Source: Agrobacterium vitis (GTDB taxonomy: Bacteria; Pseudomonadota; Alphaproteobacteria; Rhizobiales; Rhizobiaceae). From it: a stretch of DNA of 64,000 nt. The position numbers and the translations under genes are program-made. Shown here one piece after another: positions 7,528 to 16,491 of this stretch; position 1 is the stretch's first letter, and each line of letters opens with the position of its first letter. The stretch is from NCBI RefSeq assembly GCF_013337045.2, contig NZ_CP118259.1:2542001-2606000 (forward strand), read 5' to 3'. The notes under the pieces are model-generated. The model was not told the DNA's origin and ran no database searches. It was given only the letters and a program-made list of their open reading frames with translations.

Positions 7528-8653
7528 CGGCGCGTACCTGTATGGAGATCGTCAGCGAGGCCAGCGTTGCGAACTGGTGATCAGCGAGATCGGTAAAGGC
7601 AAAACCTGATGCCTCCACGTCCGTCACACCGGAGACCGCCTTGACGGCAGAGATAATCACCGAGGGCGCGACCTGGCTGCCGAGTTGCTGCGTGTATGGC
7701 GCAAACGCCGCCACGGCTGCGGACCGGCACGCTGCCTCCAGGCCGGTAACAGCCGAGGCGCTGCGGACGGTCAGCAGCGCGTCGAAATCCACCGGCTCCG
7801 GCGAAAGAACCGTCACCTCATCGCCCATGGGCCGCAATGTCTCCGGGTCCAGATAGGCCAGCACCGCCGCCTTCAGCTCGGCACTCGGCAGGCCGGTGCG
7901 CATCAGCGGATAGATGTTGATTTTGCCCGGCTCCGGGCGCACCACGGCCACGTCGATGATATCGGGATCGACAGCCAGGGCATGTTCGCGGTAGCCATTT
8001 TTCGGGCCGGTCTTTGCAACGGTGAAAAGGGCATTGACCACCCGCAGCCGAAACCGCTCGGCGTCCTCGATGTCGGAGCCGCCAGAAACCACCGTGATAT
8101 TGGCGGCGCTGGTGACATAGGCCACAGGGTCGAGAATGTCTTTGACCGTGCCGACAGCCAGACCGTTCCAGGCAGCCCCGGTGGCCTCAGCGGTAGCGGC
8201 CACATCACCGGTCAGTGCGCCAGCCGGAATGATCAGATCGGCGTCTGTGGCAAAGGTCACGGCATTGCCGGAGGCGACCCGCGTACCTTTCGCAATGGCC
8301 GTCTCGACATCGCGGACCGCCGAAAGCGTAAAGCGCAATGTTGTACTGGCAGGCTGCGCCAGAAGCCGGAAGGTAGAGACGGACGCGCCGCGATTTTCCA
8401 GATGCACACCCTCGGCAAAGACGGCGGTGTTTTGCAGCGTGGCGGTTTGGGCGGCCTCGGCCAGCAGCGAATGGGCGTAGGCCTGCAACTCAATAAGATA
8501 CATTTCCGTCTGCGCCGGGTAGAGCGTGCGCCCGGTGACCTTCTCGAACTGGGCCTTGTAGGTCGCCTTCAGCACTGACGGGTCACGCTCGAAAAAGTCA
8601 GGCGCACCATTGGCGCGGAGATCTTCAATCGTCCGCTTGACGGGATCAGCCAT
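7520..8653 (-). CDS. Baseplate protein J (gpJ family)
   Basis: This 377-aa protein has the standard gpJ layout: helical N-terminus, central domain with GASVSTF and VVSGGSDIEDAERFRLRV, then KTGPKNGYREHALAVDPDI and a C-terminal mixed domain. It builds the outer baseplate wedge of contractile tails. It overlaps the W-like gene by 8 bases. Confidence 0.92.
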   Translation of the reverse strand: MADPVKRTIEDLRANGAPDFFERDPSVLKATYKAQFEKVTGRTLYPAQTEMYLIELQAYAHSLLAEAAQTATLQNTAVFAEGVHLENRGASVSTFRLLAQPASTTLRFTLSAVRDVETAIAKGTRVASGNAVTFATDADLIIPAGALTGDVAATAEATGAAWNGLAVGTVKDILDPVAYVTSAANITVVSGGSDIEDAERFRLRVVNALFTVAKTGPKNGYREHALAVDPDIIDVAVVRPEPGKINIYPLMRTGLPSAELKAAVLAYLDPETLRPMGDEVTVLSPEPVDFDALLTVRSASAVTGLEAACRSAAVAAFAPYTQQLGSQVAPSVIISAVKAVSGVTDVEASGFAFTDLADHQFATLASLTISIQVRADG

Positions 8654-9050
8654 AGGTGACCTCCGTCATCAGCAACTCGTCCATCACGCTTTCAATCGGA
8701 CGCCATGAGACCTGCGTCTTGAAATGCGAAAAGGCGGTCATCGTCACCGTGACCTTCTGAACCACAATACGCGGCTCCCAGATCGTCAGCGCATCGGTGA
8801 TCTCGCGGGTCAGGATCGGAATGCCGACATCCGGGTGCTTGTCGATGGCGGAAAGCACATCGCAGCCCTTTTCAGGCTCCGTTGGAACCGACCCCTTGGG
8901 CGTCATGATGATATTGGCAATCGACTGGTGAAGGTCGTCCAGCGCCAGAACCACCGCGCCGAAGACATCGACGCTCACGCCCGTTTCCGGGTTGATGCGG
9001 CCCACTTGCAGGGACCAATGGCGGTGGGTGATGGTGTCCTTGTCGATCAT
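8646..9050 (-). CDS. Baseplate wedge protein gpW/gp25-like (Mu gp46-type position)
   Basis: The 134-aa product includes IANIIMTPKGSVPTEPEKGCDV followed by IPILTREITDALTIWEPRI, the hallmark pattern of lysozyme-fold gpW/gp25 baseplate proteins (small loop, then the conserved Glu-Pro-Arg). It lies between the accessory membrane protein gene and gpJ. A hairpin of the GACCGGAC/GTCCGGTC family stands 34 bases upstream. Confidence 0.85.
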   Translation of the reverse strand: MIDKDTITHRHWSLQVGRINPETGVSVDVFGAVVLALDDLHQSIANIIMTPKGSVPTEPEKGCDVLSAIDKHPDVGIPILTREITDALTIWEPRIVVQKVTVTMTAFSHFKTQVSWRPIESVMDELLMTEVTYG

Positions 9051-9083
9051 GCCGACAAGGTAGCGGGGGCCAGAAACGAAAAT

Positions 9084-9104
9084 GACCGGACGTGAGGTCC
9101 GGTC
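9084..9104. repeat. Phage hairpin family, copy A
   Basis: GACCGGAC (9084-9091), loop GTGAG and GTCCGGTC (9097-9104). It lies just downstream of the accessory membrane-protein gene and ahead of the W-like gene. The same arms with other 5-nt loops occur at 15380, 22122 and 33437. Confidence 0.9.
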
Positions 9105-9152
9105 AGATAGCTTTGTTTATCAAGTTTTACAGTGCGCGGCCACGTTTGGCAA

Positions 9153-10061
9153 TCAGGGCATGACCAGCACTTTCGAAAACCGAAAGACGAATTCCGGCGA
9201 CTTCATAGAGCCGTCAAGGGTGATGCTTGATTCCCAGTAACAATCGACGGCGCTGGAGTTTGTCAGGAGGCGACCGGAGAATCTGATGCGGTCGCCTTCC
9301 TTGAGGGCAGCGAGTTGCTTGAACAAAGCGGTATCGGGATCGATCATGGTTTTTGCTGACATGTCCGAAAAGGCGTTATTCATGGTCGAGACATAGGCGT
9401 CTTCACCGATCTTGATCTTGACGACACCCAGCCCATCGGAATTCGTGGTCAGTTGTTCCAGGGTGCCGGACCAGTCCTCGACCGCTGGTGACTTTTGCGC
9501 GGCGCACAAAGCCTTTGCACGGGTGCGGCGGACACCACCTTTTGCAAGGTCATTGTTAGCTGTTTGCATATCTGTCCGGGCCTGATCAATCGCGGAGATG
9601 AAGGCGACCTGGGCAGGCGGCGGCGCGTAAAAATTGGCTTCTGCGGTCAAACGAGCATCGGCTGCGATTTCTGCCGATTTCTTCTCCGCAAGACGTTTCG
9701 CCGCTTCGGCCTTGTCAGCATCTGCCTTGGCCTGACGTTCCGCCGCCTGCGCCTCGATCTTTGCCTTAGCATCAGCCTCGATCTGGGCGCGGCGGGCCTC
9801 GAATTCGGCGGGATCGGTGATCCCGGCCTTATTTGCCAGTTGCATATCTTGAGCAGTTTTAAAGCCAGCCTCTTTCGCCGAATATTCAAGAGAGGTATCG
9901 GTTACGAGGGCAAGACCCAGAGAGGCGGCGATAGAGATGAGAAGTCCGCGCCGCCGCCGGTTTTTCCGAAAAATCATTAGGAATAGACCGAACAAGGCGC
10001 CTGCGAATGCTACAAGGCCGACGATTAAATACATGGTTTGCATAACGTGCATAGTTTCCAT
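9153..10061 (-). CDS. Accessory membrane/coiled-coil protein inserted in the baseplate operon (moron candidate)
   Basis: The 302-aa protein (ATG at 10061, GGGGGT 4 bases upstream; an ATG at 10073 would add four residues) has two hydrophobic segments near its N-terminus separated by a basic FRKNRRRR loop. An Ala/Lys/Glu/Gln-rich coiled coil follows (about residues 75-125), then a C-terminal domain with GDRIRFSGRLL and DCYWES. I do not recognise the family. No P2- or Mu-type baseplate gene belongs between gpV and gpW, so this looks like extra cargo. It may act in the inner membrane of the lysogen. Confidence 0.65.
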   Translation of the reverse strand: METMHVMQTMYLIVGLVAFAGALFGLFLMIFRKNRRRRGLLISIAASLGLALVTDTSLEYSAKEAGFKTAQDMQLANKAGITDPAEFEARRAQIEADAKAKIEAQAAERQAKADADKAEAAKRLAEKKSAEIAADARLTAEANFYAPPPAQVAFISAIDQARTDMQTANNDLAKGGVRRTRAKALCAAQKSPAVEDWSGTLEQLTTNSDGLGVVKIKIGEDAYVSTMNNAFSDMSAKTMIDPDTALFKQLAALKEGDRIRFSGRLLTNSSAVDCYWESSITLDGSMKSPEFVFRFSKVLVMP

Positions 10062-10130
10062 AAATACCCCCATTGGTTAAGTTGCTTAAACCTAAAGCTG
10101 CACAACCTGTCAATTGGGGCAATTGGTGGA

Positions 10131-10640
10131 CTAGACCGGTGGGCCAGGAGAGCCAGGCGGCGCGGAAACGTGACCGTGGTCAGACCCGATGTTCTTTCCG
10201 TTATGCGTCAAGCTCCCACTCTCAAGCACGATATTCGCGGCCTTAATCGTCACATCGCCCGCCGCCTCGACCGTCACCGCACCGGATGATTTGACGGTCA
10301 TATTGCCGCTGGCCGTGTCGATCACGATGGAACCACCCGAAAAGGTAATCGCCATCACATCATTGCTGTTTGCGGGCGGCGCATCCTTGGAATTGTAACG
10401 GGAGCCGATCAGGCAGCCAGCCTCGCCCTTGGCATCCATGGCGCACCAAGCCTCGTCACCCTGGCCCGGCATCTGGAAGGCGGAAACGCCGGTGGCGGAT
10501 TTGGCCACAACGTCGATCCATTGCGTCACCACCTCGTCCTCGTCTTTAAATTGGACCTTGACGCGCATGGTTTTAGGGTCTCGGTCTACGACAACGCCGC
10601 GCCGTACGGTCGGATTTTGCCGGTACTCATCACTTGCGCG
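10131..10640 (-). CDS. Baseplate assembly protein V (tail spike tip, gpV-like)
   Basis: The 170-aa product has an OB-type N-terminal region (VRRGVVVDRDPKTMRVKVQF, then TQWIDVV and GDEAWCAMD) and a C-terminal repeat TVKSSGAVTVEAAGDVTIKAANI, the triple-stranded beta-prism of gpV membrane-piercing spikes. It ends SDHGHVSAPPGSPGPP, with a His-x-His typical of the iron-binding apex of such spikes. The ATG at 10640 has GGAG 7 bases upstream and lies inside the end of the D gene. Confidence 0.9.
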   Translation of the reverse strand, partial: RASDEYRQNPTVRRGVVVDRDPKTMRVKVQFKDEDEVVTQWIDVVAKSATGVSAFQMPGQGDEAWCAMDAKGEAGCLIGSRYNSKDAPPANSNDVMAITFSGGSIVIDTASGNMTVKSSGAVTVEAAGDVTIKAANIVLESGSLTHNGKNIGSDHGHVSAPPGSPGPPV

Positions 10641-11628
10641 CATCGACCAGCTCCGCATCCGTTGTGTAGCCGCTGCGCGACATGCTGTGGGTGGATCGGT
10701 CGATCAGGTAGCGGCCCGAATATTTGCCGAAGTCGGCCATATCGACCACCACGCCCGCCAGCGCCCGCACATCGCCCACCAGCGAGATCGAGCCGGAGCG
10801 GCGTTTGCGGTTTTTGAAATGCATCCTGGATCTAGCCATGGCCTTGGCATGGCCAGGATTTTCGACCCGCTCCCCGGTAATATTGAGCGTGTCGCCTGTC
10901 TTGACGTTGCTGTCTTCCTCTTCCTCGTCGATCAGTTCCTTGTCCCGGTCATGCATGTGCTTCACCTTGGCCTTGGAATATGTCTCGGCGGTTTGCTCCT
11001 TCAGCCGGTAGCGCGTCAGGGTCGTGCCGATCTGCGTGAGGCTGATCGTCAGCGCCGCCGCCCGGCCATCCACGGATTTGATGGAGGTGAAGATCGCCCG
11101 CTTTCCCCGTACGGTAAAATAATGGCCGGTATCTTCCGCCAGCCGCGTTAGAAACTCCAGGTCTCGTTCGCGGCGTTGTGTGACCCGTTCAAAGTTCATG
11201 CTTTCGATCTCGCCTTCAAGTGTCAGGCCATTTTCCTGAGCGACTTTGGAAACGATGGCGCGCAAGGTCTGCTTTTCAAAGGCGCGGGTTTTGGCGGTGC
11301 GCAATGGCTTGGAGATCGGCGCGGCCAGCCCGCGAATGGTCATCTTGTCGCCGCCCCGGTCGCCTTCGGCCTCCGGCTCGTCCATCTCGAAATCACCGCA
11401 GGGCAACATGCCGCCCAGGCCGTCAAAGATGGTCAAGGTCATCTTGTCGCCGGGCTCCGGCTTCCATGATCCTTTCCAGCGTCCGTCCTTGTCCTGAACG
11501 GCCACATCGATCTCGTCCACCTTGCCGTGGTGATTGTCGGTATAGGTGATCGATGTAGTTTCCGGGTCCAGTTCGGACGATATGTCCACGCCCTGGTAGA
11601 TCAATGAGAAGTATGGCCGCGACACCAT
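10630..11628 (-). CDS. Baseplate hub protein gpD-like (late control D family)
   Basis: The 332-aa protein begins MVSRPYFSLIYQGVDIS and has the gpD/gp27 hub features (ERDLEFLTRLAEDTGHYFTVRGKR, and MARSRMHFKNRKRRSGSI). It forms the trimeric hub that carries the gpV spike. ATG 11628 shares one base with the X stop (TGATG) and has GGAG upstream, preferred over an in-frame ATG at 11664. Confidence 0.88.
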   Translation of the reverse strand: MVSRPYFSLIYQGVDISSELDPETTSITYTDNHHGKVDEIDVAVQDKDGRWKGSWKPEPGDKMTLTIFDGLGGMLPCGDFEMDEPEAEGDRGGDKMTIRGLAAPISKPLRTAKTRAFEKQTLRAIVSKVAQENGLTLEGEIESMNFERVTQRRERDLEFLTRLAEDTGHYFTVRGKRAIFTSIKSVDGRAAALTISLTQIGTTLTRYRLKEQTAETYSKAKVKHMHDRDKELIDEEEEDSNVKTGDTLNITGERVENPGHAKAMARSRMHFKNRKRRSGSISLVGDVRALAGVVVDMADFGKYSGRYLIDRSTHSMSRSGYTTDAELVDARK

Positions 11629-11897
11629 CAGCTTGCTCCATAGGTTGGGTTGGCCGTTTTCCACGGTGGCAGCACATCGGCATTGGTTGCGGTCTCGGCG
11701 ATGACCGGGATCTTCAGTTTCACGCCTTGGGGCAGGATCGCGGGCGGCACGGTGAGCGTGTCGAGATAAAGGTGGCGATTGGCTTCGATCAGCACGGTTT
11801 GCTTATACTGGTCGCCATAATAGCTATAAGCCAGCATGTCCCACCGGTCGCCCGCGACGGTGGTGTATTCGAAATAATCGCCGGTCAGCTCGGTCAT
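11628..11897 (-). CDS. Tail protein X (LysM-like)
   Basis: The 89-aa protein contains TVAGDRWDMLAYSYYGD and PPAILPQGVKLKIPVI, the LysM-like fold of P2 gpX, which links tube end and baseplate. It overlaps the U gene by 4 bases and the D gene by 1 base. Confidence 0.9.
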   Translation of the reverse strand: MTELTGDYFEYTTVAGDRWDMLAYSYYGDQYKQTVLIEANRHLYLDTLTVPPAILPQGVKLKIPVIAETATNADVLPPWKTANPTYGAS

Positions 11898-12370
11898 TTC
11901 TTCACCTCAGGGTTTGAGGAAGCGGACCCGGAAAGGGCTGGCGCACGAGACTTGGCGATAGACGTGATCAGGCTGAACAGGCCACCTGTAACCGGGTCTT
12001 CCAAAAGGCCAATCGTTGCCTCGATCCGCACGGGCGAGCCGCTGCGATTGGTCTTGATGATCCGGCCAGAAAGGCTTTCTACAACCCAACGCTTGCCGTC
12101 AAACGATCCATTGCCCAGCACAAGCGGCATCGGGGTTTTTAACGCGAAGGCGGCTTCAAGCTTCGCCAGCTCGTCGGCTGGATCGCAGAACTCCTCCGAG
12201 AAAAAGAAGGAAAAGTTGCGCGTGTCCAGTTCCTCGCCGATCTCCTGAAGCACCGGCTTGCCCCGTGTCGGGGCATGTTGGGCAAAAGTGTTGGCGAAGG
12301 AAAACTCTTGGGCAAGCGGAGCCGTGACCGGATCGATACCGAGCGGGATAGAGCCGAGGAGATAGATCAT
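11894..12370 (-). CDS. Tail protein U (tail terminator/hub-associated, gpU-like)
   Basis: This 158-aa protein has FANTFAQHAPTRGKPVLQEIG, NFSFFFSEEFCDP and GRWVVESL-type motifs of gpU. In P2-type tails gpU acts with the tape measure and X. It overlaps its neighbours by 4 bases on both sides (ATGA). Confidence 0.85.
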   Translation of the reverse strand: MIYLLGSIPLGIDPVTAPLAQEFSFANTFAQHAPTRGKPVLQEIGEELDTRNFSFFFSEEFCDPADELAKLEAAFALKTPMPLVLGNGSFDGKRWVVESLSGRIIKTNRSGSPVRIEATIGLLEDPVTGGLFSLITSIAKSRAPALSGSASSNPEVKK

Positions 12371-15324
12371 ACATTCCTCCGGGCGCGACGGCGCTGTTCT
12401 TCCTCTATGAGGTCTGCGAACTGGCGGGCACTGTCGCGCATCATCTTGTCAAACTCGGCTTTCATGTCGCTGCCCTGGCCAGCCTGCGCGGGCATGGTCA
12501 GCGTTGGGCTAAAATGCAGGGTGACCGGTGCAGCGGCACTGGCTGACTGTGGTGCGGCTTGCAACGACATGCGGGCAATCTGCGACCGCGCCACCTCGCT
12601 CTGGCTTTGGCTGGATACCGGGCTGGCGGCACTGGCCGAGGCGACCGTTGCGGGCGTGACACTGGGCGCTGCCATAGCAGGCGCGGTTATCGCCGCCGCT
12701 CCCATTGTGGCAAACGCTGCCGTCCGCATAGCCTTCACCATCGGCTCGGCGCGGATAGAACCGGCAATTGTCTCGCCAAACTTCAACCGGTGGATATCGG
12801 ACAGCGGGCCGATCTTGGCGGGAGACGATGGCAGATGATCGCGCATCGTTTGCGCCACCTTGGCAATCTCAGCCACGGCGACGGCAGAGCGGGCGCGAAT
12901 GCCTGCCGCCATCGTATCCATCAGGGATGCGCCCTGATTGTAGAATGAGACGCCAGCCAGGAAGGCTTCCGTCTGCCGTATCGCGGTGGTGACGGCGGGC
13001 AGAATAGCCTTTGCGGCGGCGTCAACAGCCTGAAGCTTTTCCATGGCGGCGCTGGTGTCGATAGTCGCGACAGCCTGCATGTCTGCTTTCAACGCGGCAG
13101 TTGCCGCCGCCGTGGCCTGAATGGTGGCCGGATCGGTGACGGCGACCTTGGCTTCCTGATCGCCGAAAGAGAAGGCAGACTTGACCTTGCTCCACGCGCC
13201 ACCAAGGCGCGATGAAACCGCCTCTATTGCCACCATGGCCTTATCGCCAAAGGCTCCGATCCATCCCGCAACATCTGGCAGCGACGGCAGTTCTAGCATG
13301 GGAATGTCAGGCCAGCTGAAGCTTGGCAAATCTGGCCACTTGAACGTTGGCAGGTAATGGGTCCAGTCGAGGCCGACGATGTACTGGCCCCAATCCAGCG
13401 CTCCGGTAATAATGCCAGCCCAGGAAAAGCCGGGAATGAAATCCAGCCAGCGCAGGGGCGAAATCCAGCTCAACCAATCAAGCCCGGTTAAAACATCCGC
13501 CCAGGTGAGCGAGGTAAGATAGCGTGTCCAATCGAGACTGACGATATAACGGCCCCAATCAAGCGCCCCGGAAATGATGCCAGCCCAGGAGAAACCGGGG
13601 ATGAAATCCAGCCAGCGCAGCGGGAAAATCCAGCTCAACCAATCCAGCGCGGCGATAACCTCGTCCCAGCTCAGATGCGGGAGTGCATCCCATGCGTTCG
13701 AAACCACCGAAGCGAGAGACGACCATGCCGAGGACAAAGCCGCGACGGGATCAAAGCCTAGCCACGTCTTGATCGCGGTCCAAGCGGCGCTGGCACCCGT
13801 TGAAATCGAAGACCAGAGGTCCACGAAAAATGCCTTGATCGGCTCCCAATAGACGTAGATTGCCACGGCGGCGGCCACGATGGCGGCAACAATCAAGATG
13901 ATGGGATTGGACATCAGCGCTATGCCCATAGCCTTAAGCGCGATAGCGAGTTTCGACACGCCCGCCGCTATCCCGAGCAATGTCCCCGTGATGCTCATCC
14001 CCGCTAACGCGCTCGTCAGCATCGAGAGCCCGATGGCGATTTGAACAAGACCGGCAGCAGTCGAGATCAAGGCCGGGGCAAAGACCAACGCACCGAGAAT
14101 GGCGGCAAGGTTTTCCCAGCCTCCCACATAGTCGGAAGCGGCGGTAAGATGGCCACGCAATTTCTCGAAAACCTCATAGGCCCGATTGGCAAAGGCCCAA
14201 GCGGTTTCAAGAACTGATACGATATTTTCGGAAATCCTCTTTGCCCAAGCATCAAAGGAGCCGTCCGCCTTCATCTGGTTGATCGTGTCGAGGAGAAACT
14301 TCAGTTTGCCTTTCATCCAGTCGAACAGTCCGGCATTCATAATGGCCAGTTGAAACTGGCTCCACAGATCAGCCAGATTAGACACCATCCCGGACCATGT
14401 GCCGGAAAGCTTTTCCATCGCGCCGCCGAATTTCTCAGCCCAGATCTGCATGAGCTTAGCTTGAATGGCGACGCGGTCAGACGCCTTAACGGACGCTTTA
14501 ACCGTTTTTCCGGCAGCGTTGGTGTATTCGTAAGTGATCTTGTTGCCGGTCTTGGAGGCGACGATCCCGAATTCCTTCAGGCGTTCGTTTTCGCCGGTCA
14601 CCGCGTCGGCAACCGCCTCCACCGCTTGTTTGAGCGGCGTTCCCATGGCGGCAGATGTATCGCCCAAGGTCTTCAAAAGGCCCTTCGTCGGATCAAGGCC
14701 ACGGGTGCGCAGTTGCACGAATGCCTCGTTGACCTCAGACAGTTCGTAGGGCGTCTTTGCCGCGAATTCCGCCACCCAGGCCATCGCGGTTTTTGCTTTG
14801 GCGCTAGAGCCTTCCGTGGTTTCCAAGATCGTCTGGAATTTTTCAAACTGTGCGGCGACATCGACCATGGATGTCGCCGCGACTGCCGCAATGCCGAAAG
14901 ACGTAACAGCAGCAGCCGCACCAATGCTGCCAGCGAGAGCAATACCCCGGAAGGCTTTTTGCCCACCAGATGCAAGTTGGCTGAAGCCGCCTTTTGCAAG
15001 CTGGATCGTTTGGCGATGAAGCGCCTGGACGGCACGGTTCGCCACCTTTGCCCCATTCGATACCGCTCCGAAAGCCGATTGCGCTCCCGACCTGACAGCG
15101 GAAAACGCACCGCGTGCCGTATTCCCCATAGTGCGAAATGCTGACGAGGCCTTGCCTGTCGCCGTTGCCTGCTTTTCCGTGGCTTTGGTGGCCGATTCGG
15201 CAGCAGTTGCGGATTTCTTGGAATTAGTGGCGCTGGCGGCAGCGGTTGCCTTTTCCGCCGCCATGATCTTGGCCATGACCTTGGTGGCGCGGTCCACGCC
15301 CTCGAAAATCATGGCAAAGCGCAT
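12367..15324 (-). CDS. Tail tape measure protein
   Basis: The 985-aa protein sets tail length and is passed into the host at DNA entry. It shows an Ala/Ser-rich helical start (1-60), a conserved block with AQFEKFQTILETTEGSS and ALGDTSAAMGTPLKQAVEAVADA-type helices (about 155-265), several hydrophobic helices (about 395-490) and a Trp-rich repeat region (about 540-680). The Trp-rich part holds two near-identical 55-residue units with PLRWLDFIPGFSWAG. GGAGG precedes the ATG. It is one frame away from the chaperone genes, as in other contractile tails. Confidence 0.95.
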   Translation of the reverse strand: MRFAMIFEGVDRATKVMAKIMAAEKATAAASATNSKKSATAAESATKATEKQATATGKASSAFRTMGNTARGAFSAVRSGAQSAFGAVSNGAKVANRAVQALHRQTIQLAKGGFSQLASGGQKAFRGIALAGSIGAAAAVTSFGIAAVAATSMVDVAAQFEKFQTILETTEGSSAKAKTAMAWVAEFAAKTPYELSEVNEAFVQLRTRGLDPTKGLLKTLGDTSAAMGTPLKQAVEAVADAVTGENERLKEFGIVASKTGNKITYEYTNAAGKTVKASVKASDRVAIQAKLMQIWAEKFGGAMEKLSGTWSGMVSNLADLWSQFQLAIMNAGLFDWMKGKLKFLLDTINQMKADGSFDAWAKRISENIVSVLETAWAFANRAYEVFEKLRGHLTAASDYVGGWENLAAILGALVFAPALISTAAGLVQIAIGLSMLTSALAGMSITGTLLGIAAGVSKLAIALKAMGIALMSNPIILIVAAIVAAAVAIYVYWEPIKAFFVDLWSSISTGASAAWTAIKTWLGFDPVAALSSAWSSLASVVSNAWDALPHLSWDEVIAALDWLSWIFPLRWLDFIPGFSWAGIISGALDWGRYIVSLDWTRYLTSLTWADVLTGLDWLSWISPLRWLDFIPGFSWAGIITGALDWGQYIVGLDWTHYLPTFKWPDLPSFSWPDIPMLELPSLPDVAGWIGAFGDKAMVAIEAVSSRLGGAWSKVKSAFSFGDQEAKVAVTDPATIQATAAATAALKADMQAVATIDTSAAMEKLQAVDAAAKAILPAVTTAIRQTEAFLAGVSFYNQGASLMDTMAAGIRARSAVAVAEIAKVAQTMRDHLPSSPAKIGPLSDIHRLKFGETIAGSIRAEPMVKAMRTAAFATMGAAAITAPAMAAPSVTPATVASASAASPVSSQSQSEVARSQIARMSLQAAPQSASAAAPVTLHFSPTLTMPAQAGQGSDMKAEFDKMMRDSARQFADLIEEEQRRRARRNV
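13355..13655 (-). repeat. Tandem 165-bp repeat inside the tape measure gene
   Basis: The segment around GGCCCCAATC at 13386 recurs 165 bases later at 13551 with few changes. The encoded 55-residue units both contain PLRWLDFIPGFSWAGII and GALDWG. Unit number would alter tail length. Confidence 0.85.
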
Positions 15325-15379
15325 AAAAAAACCTCCGGTCAGTTGCCTGCCAGAGGTCGCATTTTCTTCGGGATAAATT

Positions 15380-15400
15380 GACCGGACATATGGTCCGGTC
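15380..15400. repeat. Phage hairpin family, copy B
   Basis: GACCGGAC (15380-15387), loop ATATG and GTCCGGTC (15393-15400). On the minus strand the hairpin begins with the TGA that stops the E' frame (15401-15399). Confidence 0.9.
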
Positions 15401-15581
15401 AGCTTTTAGAGGCATCACGAATGGCGTCTGCCTTCGCCTCTTCCAGCTTGATGGCCTCGTCATACCACCAGCCGAATTCTGATTCCGTCATGCCATTCAG
15501 ATCGTCATGCGTCCAGCCCTTTTCAATCATGAAGAGGTGCTGGACGGGCAACGACAATATCAGGCCGCTTTCTCCTTTCCC
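15399..15581 (-). CDS. Tail chaperone E' extension, read by -1 frameshift from gpE
   Basis: The heptamer G GGA AAG (15581-15575, minus strand) sits in the zero frame of gpE as GAG GGA AAG. A -1 slip leads into an open frame of about 60 codons reading MIEKGWTHDDLNGMTESEF and WWYDEAIKLEEAK, ending at TGA 15401-15399. This is the P2 E+E' arrangement, in which the extended chaperone wraps the tape measure during tail assembly. The frame has no suitable start of its own, which supports synthesis by frameshift. Confidence 0.8.
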   Translation of the reverse strand, partial: GKGESGLILSLPVQHLFMIEKGWTHDDLNGMTESEFGWWYDEAIKLEEAKADAIRDASKS

Positions 15582-15904
15582 TCATCTTCGTCCTCGCCGA
15601 AGACCTCGTTGATCAGCGCCAGCGTGTCACCGGCTGGAACCAGTTCGGCGAGATCCGTGACAGTCAGCTTTTCGCCGTCGAACAGCACCGCCTCACAGAT
15701 GAAAGCCGCCTGTGCTTTCGAGGTGTCACCCTTGGCGATCCGCTGCGCCCGCATCCACAGGCCGTGATTGATGAAATTGGGGACGCTTGCGGTCACGTCG
15801 CATTCCTTCAATGGGAAATCGTAAGAGCCGGATTTCGCGGCTTTGTTGGCCAAAAGCTTGGCGCGGACGCCCTTGAACTCGGTGGTGGTGTCTTTGTCGG
15901 TCAT
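15560..15904 (-). CDS. Tail assembly chaperone, gpE-like
   Basis: The 114-aa protein (FPLKECDVTASVPNFINHG, IAKGDTSKAQAAFICEAVL) lies between the tail tube and tape measure genes, the invariant chaperone position in contractile tails. Its acidic C-terminus EDEDEGKEKAA is encoded over the slippery heptamer described for E'. Confidence 0.85.
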   Translation of the reverse strand: MTDKDTTTEFKGVRAKLLANKAAKSGSYDFPLKECDVTASVPNFINHGLWMRAQRIAKGDTSKAQAAFICEAVLFDGEKLTVTDLAELVPAGDTLALINEVFGEDEDEGKEKAA

Positions 15905-15963
15905 GGGATTATTCCTCGGTGTGCGTTAGGAAATTTGAGGCTGAAGGTGGAAAAGGCTGGCCG

Positions 15964-16476
15964 CTACTTGGGCCAGACGTCCTCGCCGTTGACGCGGTAG
16001 ATATTGTTCCAGGCGTCGAATTCGATGATCGGCGTTTCGCCGCCATAGACCGACTGCTTGAAGCTGGTGATGGAAATGTCATGCTCCTGGGCAAGGTTCT
16101 CGCCCAGCTTGGCGGTGCGTCCACCGGTCTTCATCATCTGAAACCCGATATGGGTGATCAGGGTGTGCGACTGATCGGAGTTGAGGCCGTCCGCGTCGAA
16201 AATATCGACATACGAATGAATTTGTATCTTGTGCGTCTTGGTCGGGTTCATGATCGACCTCGACACTTCCTCGTCCAGCCATTCGAAGCTGATCTTGCCT
16301 TCAATGGCCTCCACCGGGCGGCCCGGCAGTTTGAGGACGCCGATCTGCCCCAGCGTTTTGTGCTCGATTTCGGTATGGGCGATTTCACCCATATCCAGTT
16401 CGGCGACCCGACCGCAAACATCGACCTCGTTGATGTAGCAATCGGCCTGGGTAATCTGTCCGGTTTTACGGGTCAT
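15964..16476 (-). CDS. Major tail tube protein
   Basis: The 170-aa product follows the sheath gene and matches the P2 FII-like tube family in length and motifs (CYINEVDVCGRVAELDMGEI, KLPGRPVEAIEGKISFEWL). It polymerises into the inner tube of the tail. AGGAG precedes the ATG. Confidence 0.88.
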   Translation of the reverse strand: MTRKTGQITQADCYINEVDVCGRVAELDMGEIAHTEIEHKTLGQIGVLKLPGRPVEAIEGKISFEWLDEEVSRSIMNPTKTHKIQIHSYVDIFDADGLNSDQSHTLITHIGFQMMKTGGRTAKLGENLAQEHDISITSFKQSVYGGETPIIEFDAWNNIYRVNGEDVWPK

Positions 16477-16491
16477 GTGTTATGCTCCTGG

